DNA from: Nostoc sp. CHAB 5836 | GTDB lineage: Bacteria; Cyanobacteriota; Cyanobacteriia; Cyanobacteriales; Nostocaceae | DNA length: 35,797 nt | Direction of reading: 5' to 3' | NCBI RefSeq assembly: GCF_020829445.1 | Contig: NZ_JAIVFV010000065.1 | Coordinates: forward strand, 1-35,797 | Shown: positions 24,218 to 31,804 of the stretch, in pieces | How the letters are laid out: every line of letters starts with the position of its first letter | Numbering within the stretch: the stretch's first letter is position 1 | Made by a program: the position numbers and the translations under genes | Notes under the pieces: model-generated | What the model saw: only the letters and a program-made list of their open reading frames with translations | The model's database searches: none | Told to the model about the DNA's origin: nothing

Positions 24218-24488
24218 TAAGTACGTTGGTGCGAAAAAACTTAAGTATGTTACGAAACGTAAATAAGCTTAAAACCCTTATGAATGACAAATGACAAATG
24301 ACAAATGACAAATGACAAATGACAAATGACCAATGACAAATGACAAATGACAAATGACCAATGACCAATGACAAATGACAAATGACCAATGACCAATGAC
24401 AAATGACCAATGACAAATGACCAATGACAAATGACCAATGACAAATGACACCCTTAGCCAGTTAACTTTAATTGCGCCGACCTACTTA
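24218..24488 (-). mobile_element. Heptamer-cored MITE, copy F, expanded (271 bp)
   Basis: TAAGTACGTTGGTGCGAAAA on the left and TTGCGCCGACCTACTTA on the right. The core is an almost uninterrupted array of roughly two dozen ATGACAA/ATGACCA heptamers, against three to six in most copies. Its right end supplies the stop codon of the next (minus-strand) gene. Protein-like frames across it are repeat artefacts. Confidence 0.85.
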
Positions 24489-24782
24489 GACTGCTACTTC
24501 TGATAATAGAACTTCCATAGCTTCCCAAGAGAGTCCTTGTTGAATATAACGAGGTGCTTGAGGATTGTAAGGACTTGCTACTCGGTCAATATTGAGAATG
24601 TTTGCCCCATCTGGCATAACTGGTATATCTGCATCAAATGCCGTAGGACGCATCAAAGAACTGGAAAAGCCTTTAAAAATAGCAATTGTATCTTGCTCAT
24701 CAGCAATTTCTACCGTTACAAGTAAGACTTCTTGGGGGCGTTTAGCGGTGTATTGTTCCAGTCGCTTGCCAATGGAATTCAT
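24486..24782 (-). CDS. Conserved-looking small protein of unknown function
   Basis: 98 residues: MNSIGKRLEQYTAKRPQEVL, VTVEIADEQDTIAIFKGFSS, then SLMRPTAFDADIPVMPDGAN and a C-terminal SYNP-like PQAPRYIQQGLSWEAMEVLL. It is soluble and mixed alpha/beta, with no Cys and no signal. I recall similar uncharacterised proteins in cyanobacteria but cannot name a family. The TAA stop (24486-24488) is the first triplet of the MITE copy F terminal repeat, so the last residues may be altered. No clear ribosome site precedes the ATG. Confidence 0.65.
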   Translation of the reverse strand: MNSIGKRLEQYTAKRPQEVLLVTVEIADEQDTIAIFKGFSSSLMRPTAFDADIPVMPDGANILNIDRVASPYNPQAPRYIQQGLSWEAMEVLLSEVAV

Positions 24783-24801
24783 TTTTTTTTAAGTAGGGTA
24801 G

Positions 24802-25114
24802 GGGTACGGTGCATTGGTGTCAAGTTAACGTGAAACGGGGGGTTAGAAACCGCGTCTACACAAACTCTCACCCACCGACCTGGGTTTCAAAACCTTGATT
24901 TGACGTGAGTTTGCGCAGGCGGACGAAAGCCTGTATAGCCAAGCCAGTGCGGTCTTCTCCCTTGGCGCTAGCCTCTCCCTTTGGGAGAAGGGGAGACGCC
25001 AAAAGCGATAGCGCAGCGTTAGCGAGTCCGCGAGCGTCTGGGGGTTTCCCCCATGAGCAACTGGCGCGCGAATGACCTTCCCCAAGGCTTAAGTTGACAT
25101 CTATGGGTACGGTG
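24802..25114. repeat. Composite repeat block flanked by 10-bp direct repeats
   Basis: GGGTACGGTG occurs at 24802-24811 and 25105-25114. Just inside are GTGTCAAGTTAACG and CTTAAGTTGACA, partly inverted. The interior is GC-rich dispersed-repeat sequence (AAAACCTTGATTTGACG, GTTTGCGCAGGCGGACG, CTCCCTTTGGGAGAAGGGGA). A minus-strand open frame across it is not a gene. A fragment (CATTGGTGTTAATTTAACGT) recurs at 26145. Confidence 0.5.
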
Positions 25115-25126
25115 GCGCAGCGACGG

Positions 25127-25723
25127 TTACTGTGGTGTAGCCGAGCGTCCCTGCTTGCCCAGTTTAATCAGAACAAAATAGCTTAAGTAAAGTATATAAA
25201 TTACTAAACTAGTTATACCAAGAAAACCTAAAAACTCAGCCTTGCTATTGGCATGGAAATATTCTTTAAATAGCAACGGAGCCTCGAACCAGACCCGACA
25301 ATAGGGAGCCTTAAACACATTGGCAGAAAAAGCACAACCCAAAAAAGGAATAAAGGCTAGTGTGCCCAAAATACAATAAACAGTTGTAGCCCAGCGCCAA
25401 GAGGTAAAAATCAATTTTAAAGATCCACTGCTTTGATACTCAATTTCATCGTTGAGATCCACCCAGAACCACAGCGAAATCGGGATCAAAATCCGAGCCA
25501 TCAACCCAGAGATAAAGCTAACTGGATACTGAGCAATCATTAAGTAAATAGTGATTGCCACTAGGCTTGATACTCGCCAGTATATAGTCAATAAGCGTTG
25601 TATACCTTCTGCTTTTTGCACAAATGCCCAAATCAGAAGAATTAGCGGAATAACTACCAGGAATAATACTGCCAGTCGGTAATCAATCCAGACGAAAGGG
25701 CGAAACCAAGTATTATAGTCCAT
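25127..25723 (-). CDS. DUF3177 family membrane protein
   Basis: About 198 residues, five to six membrane helices: YRLAVLFLVVIPLILLIWAF, VSSLVAITIYLMIAQYPVSF, ARILIPISLWFWVDLNDEIE, a pair near TVYCILGTLAFIPFLGCAF and a C-terminal FLGITSLVIYILYLSYFVLI. DUF3177 proteins are cyanobacterial and uncharacterised. ATG at 25723 (MDYNTWFRPFVWIDYR) is used; the frame extends 19 codons upstream into the solo end of a MITE (25761-25783) and that extension is not native. The C-terminus (GKQGRSATPQ) reaches into a repeat block. Confidence 0.75.
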   Translation of the reverse strand: MDYNTWFRPFVWIDYRLAVLFLVVIPLILLIWAFVQKAEGIQRLLTIYWRVSSLVAITIYLMIAQYPVSFISGLMARILIPISLWFWVDLNDEIEYQSSGSLKLIFTSWRWATTVYCILGTLAFIPFLGCAFSANVFKAPYCRVWFEAPLLFKEYFHANSKAEFLGFLGITSLVIYILYLSYFVLIKLGKQGRSATPQ

Positions 25724-25760
25724 AGTTTTTCTCAAACAATAAATAAAAAAGAATTCAGAC

Positions 25761-25783
25761 TTTGATTTATTCTTGCCCACTTA
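25761..25783 (+). mobile_element. Solo end of the heptamer-cored MITE
   Basis: GATTTATTCTTGCCCACTTA then CTT: one terminal repeat, 38 bp upstream of the DUF3177 start. Confidence 0.5.
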
Positions 25784-25814
25784 CTTGTATTCAAAACAAG
25801 TTTGTCGGGACATA

Positions 25815-26009
25815 TATAGGAATCATATTTGATTTATGAAAAAATCCCAGTAGTCACGTAGGGTGCGTTAGCAAAGCGTAACGCACCATTCCAAGCGTGT
25901 GGTGCCGTACTTTCTGCGCTAACACAACGCTAGTTCGCTCAAGTCGGGAAACCCGCCCAAAGGACTGGCTCCCCTACGTGTATTTCAAAAATCAAATACT
26001 AGTCCTATA
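25815..26009. mobile_element. MITE with TATAGGA ends (195 bp)
   Basis: Terminal repeats TATAGGAATCATATTTGATT and, inverted, TATAGGACTAGTATTTGATT. Inside is the hairpin GGTGCGTTA (25862-25870)/TAACGCACC (25879-25887). It directly abuts copy G of the heptamer-cored family and shares its last bases. Confidence 0.75.
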
Positions 26010-26138
26010 AGTAAGTCGGCAAGAATAAATAAAACTATATTACGAAACGTAAATACACCTGAAACCTTTATAAATGACGAAGGACAAGTGACAAGTGACA
26101 GCCTTAGCCAGTTAGCTTTATTTGCGTCGCTCTACTTA
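26008..26138 (-). mobile_element. Heptamer-cored MITE, copy G (131 bp)
   Basis: TAAGTAAGTCGGCAAGAATA on the left, TTTGCGTCGCTCTACTTA on the right, ACGAAACGTAAATACACC inside and about four heptamers. Second (GAGCGACGC) subtype. Confidence 0.8.
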
Positions 26139-26220
26139 GATGTCATTGGTGTTAATTTAACGTGAAACTCTTATAAAGACATGATAATGAGTTCACTCAC
26201 TTACCATCATGATCCGCGTT

Positions 26221-26317
26221 AGGGACTTCCAAATAAAAAAATACTCAGCTACTTCTTGTGGGGCGGGCTTTTCGGCTCACCCCACAAGATTGGGTAATTT
26301 ATTTGTTGTCAGTCCCT
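26221..26317. mobile_element. Small element with AGGGACT ends (about 97 bp)
   Basis: AGGGACTTCCAAATAAA on the left; TTTATTTGTTGTCAGTCCCT on the right. A central 9-bp hairpin CTTGTGGGG/CCCCACAAG. Remnants of the same element occur at 4825-4848 and 19722-19747. Confidence 0.6.
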
Positions 26318-26573
26318 TAGTTTTGAGGGTTTGTAGTAAGCACTTTACTGCTTAGGAAATAAGGACTTCAGTCCTGACTACGGGGAGCATCCCAATTGTG
26401 CTTAAATTTTTCCCCTTATTTTTTGTCTTTACGACTCAAGTCGGAGGCTTTAAACAGAACGCTTACAAGTGGAGGAAATTGGCAAATCTCTGCGTCCCCC
26501 ACTCTGGGCGTCTTTTTTGGTTAATCCTGATTGCTTGCAGACCAAACAACAGAAAATTCACTTGTCTCAATTT
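26318..26573. other. Spacer downstream of cp12
   Basis: No gene. It contains AAGGACTTCAGTCCTGACTA (a short hairpin found near other dispersed repeats) and GGGCGTCTTTTTTGG (26506-26520). On cp12's strand I see no clear intrinsic terminator. Confidence 0.4.
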
Positions 26574-26819
26574 CTAGTCGTCGTAAACTCGGCATTCTAT
26601 TGCTTCTGGGTTGTCATCACAATACTGTTCTAGAGAGTTTTTTGGCTTGCTTTGGCGCTTGTGCGAAGCTTCGGCTTGCAATTCTTCTACTGCATCCCAA
26701 GCAGCAGCACACTCTGGTGAGTTGCTACCGTTAATATCACAGACAGTACGCGCTTGTTCCACTTCTTCTTGGATTTTCTCTTGGATGTCGCTCTTTGCTG
26801 TTTCTTGGATGTTGGTCAT
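26574..26819 (-). CDS. cp12: CP12, redox regulator of the Calvin cycle
   Basis: A small, intrinsically disordered protein that in the dark, when its disulfides form, assembles GAPDH and phosphoribulokinase into an inactive complex. The 81 residues contain both Cys pairs: VCDINGSNSPECAAAWDAVE gives the N-terminal pair and EQYCDDNPEAIECRVYDD the C-terminal pair that binds GAPDH. The AWD-VEEL-AEASH core is intact. ATG at 26819 has GAGG 13 bases upstream. Standard full-length type without a CBS fusion. Confidence 0.97.
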   Translation of the reverse strand: MTNIQETAKSDIQEKIQEEVEQARTVCDINGSNSPECAAAWDAVEELQAEASHKRQSKPKNSLEQYCDDNPEAIECRVYDD

Positions 26820-26850
26820 TGCTTTAGCCTCGTTGTGTGTTGTTAATACT

Positions 26851-26856
26851 AGTATA
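26851..26856 (-). promoter_or_regulatory. Possible -10 element of cp12
   Basis: TATACT on the minus strand, 31 bases upstream of the cp12 ATG. No good -35 is visible. The region from here to 27189 (upstream of the FIST gene) has no repeat that I recognise. Confidence 0.3.
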
Positions 26857-27189
26857 GAAAAAGTTTAGAAATGGCAGTTTTTGGCTTGATTACTAACCAT
26901 TCTAACCACTTAGCCGATCATAACTTAGTGTTTTAGCCTATTGATTTATAACCAATACAGCAAACTAGCGCACATATAATGCATTTACCTTATATTTTTT
27001 AAGATTTTGTCGAATAAGTAGCATAGATGGATAATCATACAATATATTTAGATGCCTATATTAGGGAATGACAACCCCAGCTTCTTGGGATGGTGGAGAC
27101 GAAGGGCTGGTGTAAATTCTTGTAAAATGCAATTCTTCCCAAAATAAAAAGTCAAAACTAGCCTAAAAACAGAAAGAAGCTCAAAACTC

Positions 27190-28422
27190 ATGGCAGACCA
27201 AATGCAGTGGGCAAATGCCTTATCAACCCGTCATTCATTAGAAGCCTCTGTTACAGATGTGGTGGAACGAGCTGTTTCATCGTTAACAGCACCTGCGGAT
27301 CTAGGACTGGTATTCATTTCGTCTGCTTTTACGAGTGAGTATTCCCGACTATTACCCTTGTTAGCTGAGAAACTTTCTGTGCCAGTGCTAATTGGCTGTA
27401 GTGGTGGAGGTGTGATTGGGACGACAGTTAGCGGAGATACTCAAGAACTGGAAGCCGAACCAGCTATTAGCTTGACTTTAGCATACCTTCCAGGAGTGAA
27501 GATTAAAGTATTTCATATTGTTGCTGAAGAATTACCTGACTTAGACAGTTCACCAGATGCTTGGCTTGATTTAATCGGTGTGCCACCATCACCGACACCC
27601 CAGTTCATCTTGCTGTCGAGTTCTTTCGCCTCTGGAATCAACGATTTGTTGCAGGGGCTGGATTTTGCTTATCCAGGATCAGTGACAGTGGGGGGACAGG
27701 CTAGCGGTGGGGGTATGGGTGGGCGTGTTGCCCTATTCTGTAACGATGCCAGTGGTGAGGAACACCAAAGCTTGTATCGTGAGGGCACTGTTGGTATAGC
27801 TTTGACTGGCAATATTGTTTTGGAAACGATTGTAGCCCAAGGATGCCGACCGATTGGGAAACCATTGCAAGTCACAAAAGCCGATCGCAATATTATTCTG
27901 GAGTTAGATGAGAAAGTACCTCTGATGGTGTTGCGAGATTTGATTGGTAGTCTGGGCGAAAAAGAACGGACTTTAGCACAGCACTCTCTGTTTGTTGGTG
28001 TAGCAATGGATGAATTTAAGCTGGCTTTGCAACAAGGAGACTTTTTAATTCGTGGTATTCTGGGAGTGGATCCAACAGCTGGGGCGATCGCAATTGGCGA
28101 TCGCGTCCGTCCTGGGCAAAGGCTGCAATTCCACCTACGCGATGCTCAAGCCTCTGCTGAAGACCTAGAATTACTCCTGCAAAGTTATCAACACCAACGA
28201 GAATCTGAACCCTCTGCCGTAGCTGCTTTAATGTTTGCCTGTTTGGGGCGCGGTGAAGGACTGTATGGTAAACCTAATTTCGATTCTGAACTATTTCAGC
28301 GCTACCTTAACGATATTCCCCTAGGCGGCTTTTTCTGTGGCGGTGAAATCGGCCCTGTTGGTGGCAGAACCTTCTTACACGCCTACACCTCAGCATTTGG
28401 AATTTGTCGCCAAAATCAGTAA
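27190..28422 (+). CDS. FIST N-/C-domain protein
   Basis: FIST domains are predicted ligand-binding (possibly amino-acid) sensory domains, often linked to histidine kinases or chemoreceptors. This 410-residue protein is a stand-alone FIST. FIST_N spans about 30-215 (DLGLVFISSAFTSEYSRLLP, VLIGCSGGGVIGT, TVGGQASGGG). FIST_C follows (about 225-380) with VGVAMDE, GDFLIRGILGVDPTAGAIAI and a Gly-rich end, ALMFACLGRGEGLYG and IPLGGFFCGGEIGPVGGRTF. No output domain is present and no signalling gene is adjacent; cp12 is divergent. GAAAGAAG upstream of ATG may be the ribosome site. Confidence 0.9.
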   Translation: MADQMQWANALSTRHSLEASVTDVVERAVSSLTAPADLGLVFISSAFTSEYSRLLPLLAEKLSVPVLIGCSGGGVIGTTVSGDTQELEAEPAISLTLAYLPGVKIKVFHIVAEELPDLDSSPDAWLDLIGVPPSPTPQFILLSSSFASGINDLLQGLDFAYPGSVTVGGQASGGGMGGRVALFCNDASGEEHQSLYREGTVGIALTGNIVLETIVAQGCRPIGKPLQVTKADRNIILELDEKVPLMVLRDLIGSLGEKERTLAQHSLFVGVAMDEFKLALQQGDFLIRGILGVDPTAGAIAIGDRVRPGQRLQFHLRDAQASAEDLELLLQSYQHQRESEPSAVAALMFACLGRGEGLYGKPNFDSELFQRYLNDIPLGGFFCGGEIGPVGGRTFLHAYTSAFGICRQNQ

Positions 28423-28455
28423 TCAGTAGACATAGGAGTGAAAAAGAATTCTTTT

Positions 28456-28474
28456 GACGTAGCAGTGCTACGTC
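28456..28474 (+). terminator. Perfect hairpin after the FIST gene
   Basis: GACGTAGCA/TGCTACGTC, a 9-bp stem with a 1-base loop, 33 bp after the stop. There is no T-run, so it may be a dispersed palindrome rather than an intrinsic terminator. Confidence 0.4.
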
Positions 28475-28518
28475 TCTACAAGGGTTCTGGGTAACGCATA
28501 CTTAATTTCACCAGATGT

Positions 28519-28852
28519 CTATAGCGGTTCTCGCTTGGGTGCAGTACAGTTTTGACCTCACTTCCATTCCTCTCTCTAGGACTTACGCACTGTACAAATT
28601 GACGATAATATGCTTTACGCAAAATCAACGTTTCAGGCGCTGAACATAACCCTGATTTGGTCGCATATTGACTGTGTTCGATGTTAGATATGGCTCAAAA
28701 GCCCAAATTTCGTATAGTACATATGTATGATGCGTAAGTCCTATCTCCTAAGAGGAGAGAGGCTTTGAGTCTTTGAATCTTACTCCCCAACCCTAAGAAG
28801 GGAAGGGGCTGGGGGTTAGGTCTGTATTCCATGCAATTGAGAACCGCTATAG
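28519..28852. mobile_element. Modular MITE, TATAGCGGTTCTC ends, copy 1, carrying a nested element
   Basis: Terminal repeats CTATAGCGGTTCTC and GAGAACCGCTATAG. The core is the same as in the TTACAGC elements (GACCTCACTTCCATTCCTCT ... GAGAGAGGCTTTGA ... GGGGGTTAGGTCT). It is interrupted at 28577-28743. Without the insert and one TCTC it reads CCTCTCTCCTAAGAGGAGAG, a perfect hairpin. Confidence 0.85.
28577..28743. mobile_element. MITE with TAGGACTTACGCA ends, copy 2 (167 bp), nested
   Basis: Perfect 13-bp terminal repeats. Flanked by TCTC (28573-28576 and 28744-28747). The interior (AATTGACGATAATATGC, TTTGGTCGCATATTGACTG) is unrelated to that of the copy at 19497. Confidence 0.85.
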
Positions 28853-28955
28853 TGTTGAGTTTTGAGTTTTGAGTGCTGAATCAGGTTCTAACTCCCAACT
28901 CCTAACTCCTAACTCCCAACTCCTAACTCCTAACTCCTAACTCCTAACTCCTATC
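28853..28955 (-). repeat. STRR arrays at the end of the phosphoesterase gene
   Basis: GTTTTGA units (28853-28880), then about nine AACTCCT/AACTCCC heptamers that run into the coding end. The gene's last codons and TAG stop are read from the array itself (CTATCCAG/AGGAGTTAG). Confidence 0.8.
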
Positions 28956-30071
28956 CAGCAAAAGTGTGGTGTTATTATCAATCAGAGTCAAAGTTCCACC
29001 AGTGGCGAAGTCTGGGTTAGGCTGTGATGCACTATAAGTCTCAATGTAGCGTCGCACTTCTAGAGGAAAATGAGGGTAATCTAACACTGCATCCCCATCA
29101 GCAATAGTTGCCCAAAAGTCGCGCAAGCTAGGAGCTAATTTTTTTGCTTGTGATAATGGTAAGTTTAATGGGGAGTGAGTTAATAGCTTGATTAGGAAGG
29201 GGAAAGAGCGATCGCCCATCCACTGCCGCGATGACTCTTGCAAGTCGGGGAACTCAGGTACTGACTCTACCCGATGGGATAAAATTTGCAACCATTCTTT
29301 ACCTTGGTTATCCCGATGAAACTCTAGCACCCGGTAAGGGTGAGGATAGCTAACTAAAGAACCAGTGGTAATATCGTATACTCCTTGGGAGTAAGCAACA
29401 TCCTGAACGTGTAAATGCCCAGTAAAAACTAGTTTGACTCCGTAGCGCCTTAGCAACTGCAACAGTTGGGCTGAATTCGCTAACATATACCGATTTGCCA
29501 GTGGATGGCTAGATTGATTAGGCAAATGCTCCACCACATTATGATGCACCATCACCAGAATTAATTCATCGCCAGATGCCGCCAGTACCTCTTCTAACCA
29601 CCGTAGCTGTTTGGTATCCAAACACCCTACTTGCTCACCCTGGTCATTAAAGGAGTTAGAATTCAGTCCAATCAGCTTAACTCCAGGCAATAACTGACGA
29701 ACATAGTAAATCTGCTCTGGATCGTCATAGCCAAACTTCGTGTAATAGTAGGGAAAATCCGCAAAAGCAATTGATTGCTGATTAGCCAACAGCACAGGAA
29801 CGTCATGATTACCAGGAACAACATAGACAGGAAAAGGTAGCTGACCTAAACATTGTTCCAACCAGGCGTGATTCTCTGATTCGCCGTGCTGAGTTAAATC
29901 TCCTGGCAACAACAAGAAATCTAAATTCAGTTGTGTTAAATGTTCTAGTACACTTTGAAAGGCGGAGATACTGACTTCCACCAGATGAAACCGACTAGGA
30001 TGATCCCAGATTGTGTGGGGAAGTGCCAGGTGTAAGTCGCTAACTACCGCAAAGCGAAAATTGAGAGTCAT
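28944..30071 (-). CDS. Metallophosphoesterase (calcineurin-like, CpdA type)
   Basis: A 375-residue dinuclear-metal phosphoesterase. All motifs are present: SDLHLA (Asp11/His13 region), LLPGDLTQHGE, VVPGNHDVP, MVHHNVVEH and FTGHLHVQD. The N-terminal ~270 residues form the catalytic domain, resembling class III cyclic-nucleotide phosphodiesterases. The C-terminal ~100 residues are a cyanobacterial extension of unknown role. The last residues (LLLDRS) and the stop codon overlap a heptamer array, so the original end may have been changed. The substrate is not determinable from sequence. Confidence 0.9.
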   Translation of the reverse strand: MTLNFRFAVVSDLHLALPHTIWDHPSRFHLVEVSISAFQSVLEHLTQLNLDFLLLPGDLTQHGESENHAWLEQCLGQLPFPVYVVPGNHDVPVLLANQQSIAFADFPYYYTKFGYDDPEQIYYVRQLLPGVKLIGLNSNSFNDQGEQVGCLDTKQLRWLEEVLAASGDELILVMVHHNVVEHLPNQSSHPLANRYMLANSAQLLQLLRRYGVKLVFTGHLHVQDVAYSQGVYDITTGSLVSYPHPYRVLEFHRDNQGKEWLQILSHRVESVPEFPDLQESSRQWMGDRSFPFLIKLLTHSPLNLPLSQAKKLAPSLRDFWATIADGDAVLDYPHFPLEVRRYIETYSASQPNPDFATGGTLTLIDNNTTLLLDRS

Positions 30072-30305
30072 TGATTTATGAAAATGTTAAAAGCACGGGG
30101 TAAAATAAGCCTTTTGCCAAAAGTATAACGCTTGCTTTGTTTCTCTGCGTAAGAGGGTGTCTACTTAACATTTGTATACATTAAGCATCGATTACACACT
30201 ATGGTGACGATTGGTTTACAGCAGAAATCATGTATTGGAACCACATCTGTCGTCAGGGCACAGCAATGTTCCCTACCCCGTGGTCTATTTACCTGAAAAT
30301 AGCTG

Positions 30306-30443
30306 TAAGTAGAGCGACGCAAATAAAGCTAACTCGCTAAGGCTGTCATTTGTCATTTGTCCTTCGTCCTTCGTCATTTATAAGGGTTTAAGCTGTATTT
30401 ACGTTTCGTAATATAGTTTGGTTTATTCTTGCCGACTTACTTA
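30306..30443 (+). mobile_element. Heptamer-cored MITE, copy H (138 bp)
   Basis: TAAGTAGAGCGACGCAAATA on the left, TTTATTCTTGCCGACTTACT then TA on the right. Contains about four heptamers (TTTGTCA/CTTCGTC) and TTTACGTTTCGTAATATAG. Confidence 0.8.
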
Positions 30444-30546
30444 ATACCAAGTTGCCAAAGTTAGTCTTGTTTATAATCAAGGTATGTGCTGGGCTGACTT
30501 TTAAGCAAAAAATAGCATCAAACACAACTTGGTATAAGACTGAATA

Positions 30547-30822
30547 TATAGCGGTTCTCAATTGCATGGAATACAGACCTAACCCCCAACCCCAACCCTT
30601 GGAGGGAAGGGGGGTAAGATTCAAAGCCAGGACTTACGCAAAAACTCTCTGCAACTCTTATTTCTTGGCGTACTTGGCGTACTTCTCCCAGGGGGAGACG
30701 CACTCGCGTTTGCGGTTCGTTTTTTCATGATTTTGCGTAAGTCCTAAAAGCCTCTCTCCTTAAAGGAAGTGAGGAATGGAAGTGAGGTCAAAGTGTATTG
30801 CTTCCATTGGAGAAGCGCTATA
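30547..30822. mobile_element. Modular MITE, TATAGCGGTTCTC ends, copy 2, carrying a nested element
   Basis: TATAGCGGTTCTCAATTGCA on the left, TTGGAGAAGCGCTATA on the right. The core is in inverse orientation to the copy at 28519 and is interrupted at 30628-30746. Confidence 0.8.
30628..30746. mobile_element. MITE with (T/C)AGGACTTACGCA ends, copy 3 (119 bp), nested
   Basis: CAGGACTTACGCA and TGCGTAAGTCCTA. Flanked by AAAGC (30623-30627 and 30747-30751). Removal restores TTCAAAGCCTCTCTCC as in intact cores. The interior has CTTGGCGTACTTGGCGTACT and AGACGCACTCGCGT. Confidence 0.85.
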
Positions 30823-30910
30823 AGCATCAATGCTTTGTTGATTGCCTTTTCTGCTACTCCCCTTTTCGATAAAATAACTGAGCAGATCAGCAAGGAAGAG
30901 GTTCAGAATC

Positions 30911-31783
30911 ATGGCTCAAGCTAGTATTGGGATTATTGGTGGTAGCGGTTTGTACAAAATAGATGCGCTCAAAGATGTAGAAGAGGTGCAAATCGAGACT
31001 CCTTTTGGTTCACCATCTGATGCTTTGATTCTGGGGACTTTGGATGGTACACGAGTAGCTTTTTTGGCGCGTCATGGCCGCAATCACACGCTTTTACCGT
31101 CTGAATTACCGTTTCGCGCTAATATCCATGCGATGAAGCAATTGGGTGTGGAGTATTTAATATCAGCTAGTGCTGTTGGTTCCTTAAAAGCAGAGGCGAA
31201 ACCACTGGATATGGTGGTGCCAGATCAGTTTATTGATCGGACAAAAAACCGGATTTCAACGTTTTTTGGTGAAGGAATTGTTGCTCACATTGCCTTTGGT
31301 GATCCGATTTGTCAGAATTTGGCTATTGTGTTGGCAGATGCGATCGCATCTCTCAATTTACCAGAAGTTACTCTCCATCGCGGCGGTACTTATGTCTGTA
31401 TGGAAGGGCCGGCTTTTTCCACTAAGGCAGAATCTAATCTTTATCGCAGTTGGGGTGCAACAATCATTGGCATGACGAATTTACCAGAGGCGAAGTTGGC
31501 TAGGGAAGCAGAAATTGCCTATGCAACTTTAGCTCTGGTGACAGATTATGATTGTTGGCATCCAGACCACGATAGTGTGACGGTGGAGATGGTGATTGGC
31601 AATTTGCTGCGGAATGCAGTTAATGCTCAAAAGGTGATTCAAGAAACTGTGCGGCGCTTGAGTGAAAATCCACCACCAAGTGAGGCGCATTCGGCGTTGC
31701 AATATGCGATTTTGACTCAGTTGGATAAAGCACCAGCAGCGACCAAGGAAAAGTTAGGGTTATTGTTGCGGAAGTATTTGTAA
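30911..31783 (+). CDS. mtnP: S-methyl-5'-thioadenosine phosphorylase
   Basis: Phosphorolysis of methylthioadenosine to adenine and methylthioribose-1-phosphate for methionine salvage. The 290-residue PNP/MTAP-family protein starts with [12 protein letters not shown]. It has [19 protein letters not shown] (phosphate site), [44 protein letters not shown] and LVTDYDCWH. The MEGPAFST and DYDCW wording fits MTAP rather than PNP. AGGAAGAGG precedes ATG. Two strong hairpins follow. Confidence 0.95.
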   Translation: MAQASIGIIGGSGLYKIDALKDVEEVQIETPFGSPSDALILGTLDGTRVAFLARHGRNHTLLPSELPFRANIHAMKQLGVEYLISASAVGSLKAEAKPLDMVVPDQFIDRTKNRISTFFGEGIVAHIAFGDPICQNLAIVLADAIASLNLPEVTLHRGGTYVCMEGPAFSTKAESNLYRSWGATIIGMTNLPEAKLAREAEIAYATLALVTDYDCWHPDHDSVTVEMVIGNLLRNAVNAQKVIQETVRRLSENPPPSEAHSALQYAILTQLDKAPAATKEKLGLLLRKYL

Positions 31784-31804
31784 GTAATAGCCCTCATCCC
31801 CTAA

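Noticed and set aside
24213-24444. Minus-strand frames of repeated CHLSFVIGHWS type
   Set aside because: Translation of the ATGACAA/ATGACCA heptamers in MITE copy F; period-7 repeats give cyclic peptides in every frame.
24843-25085. Minus-strand frame of 80 codons
   Set aside because: Lies wholly in dispersed GC-rich repeats, has no ribosome site and no recognisable domain.
26499-26522. GCGTCCCCCACTCTGGGCGT then a T-run as an intrinsic terminator
   Set aside because: The two GC-rich parts are not complementary enough to form a stem, and the T-run is on the strand opposite to cp12.
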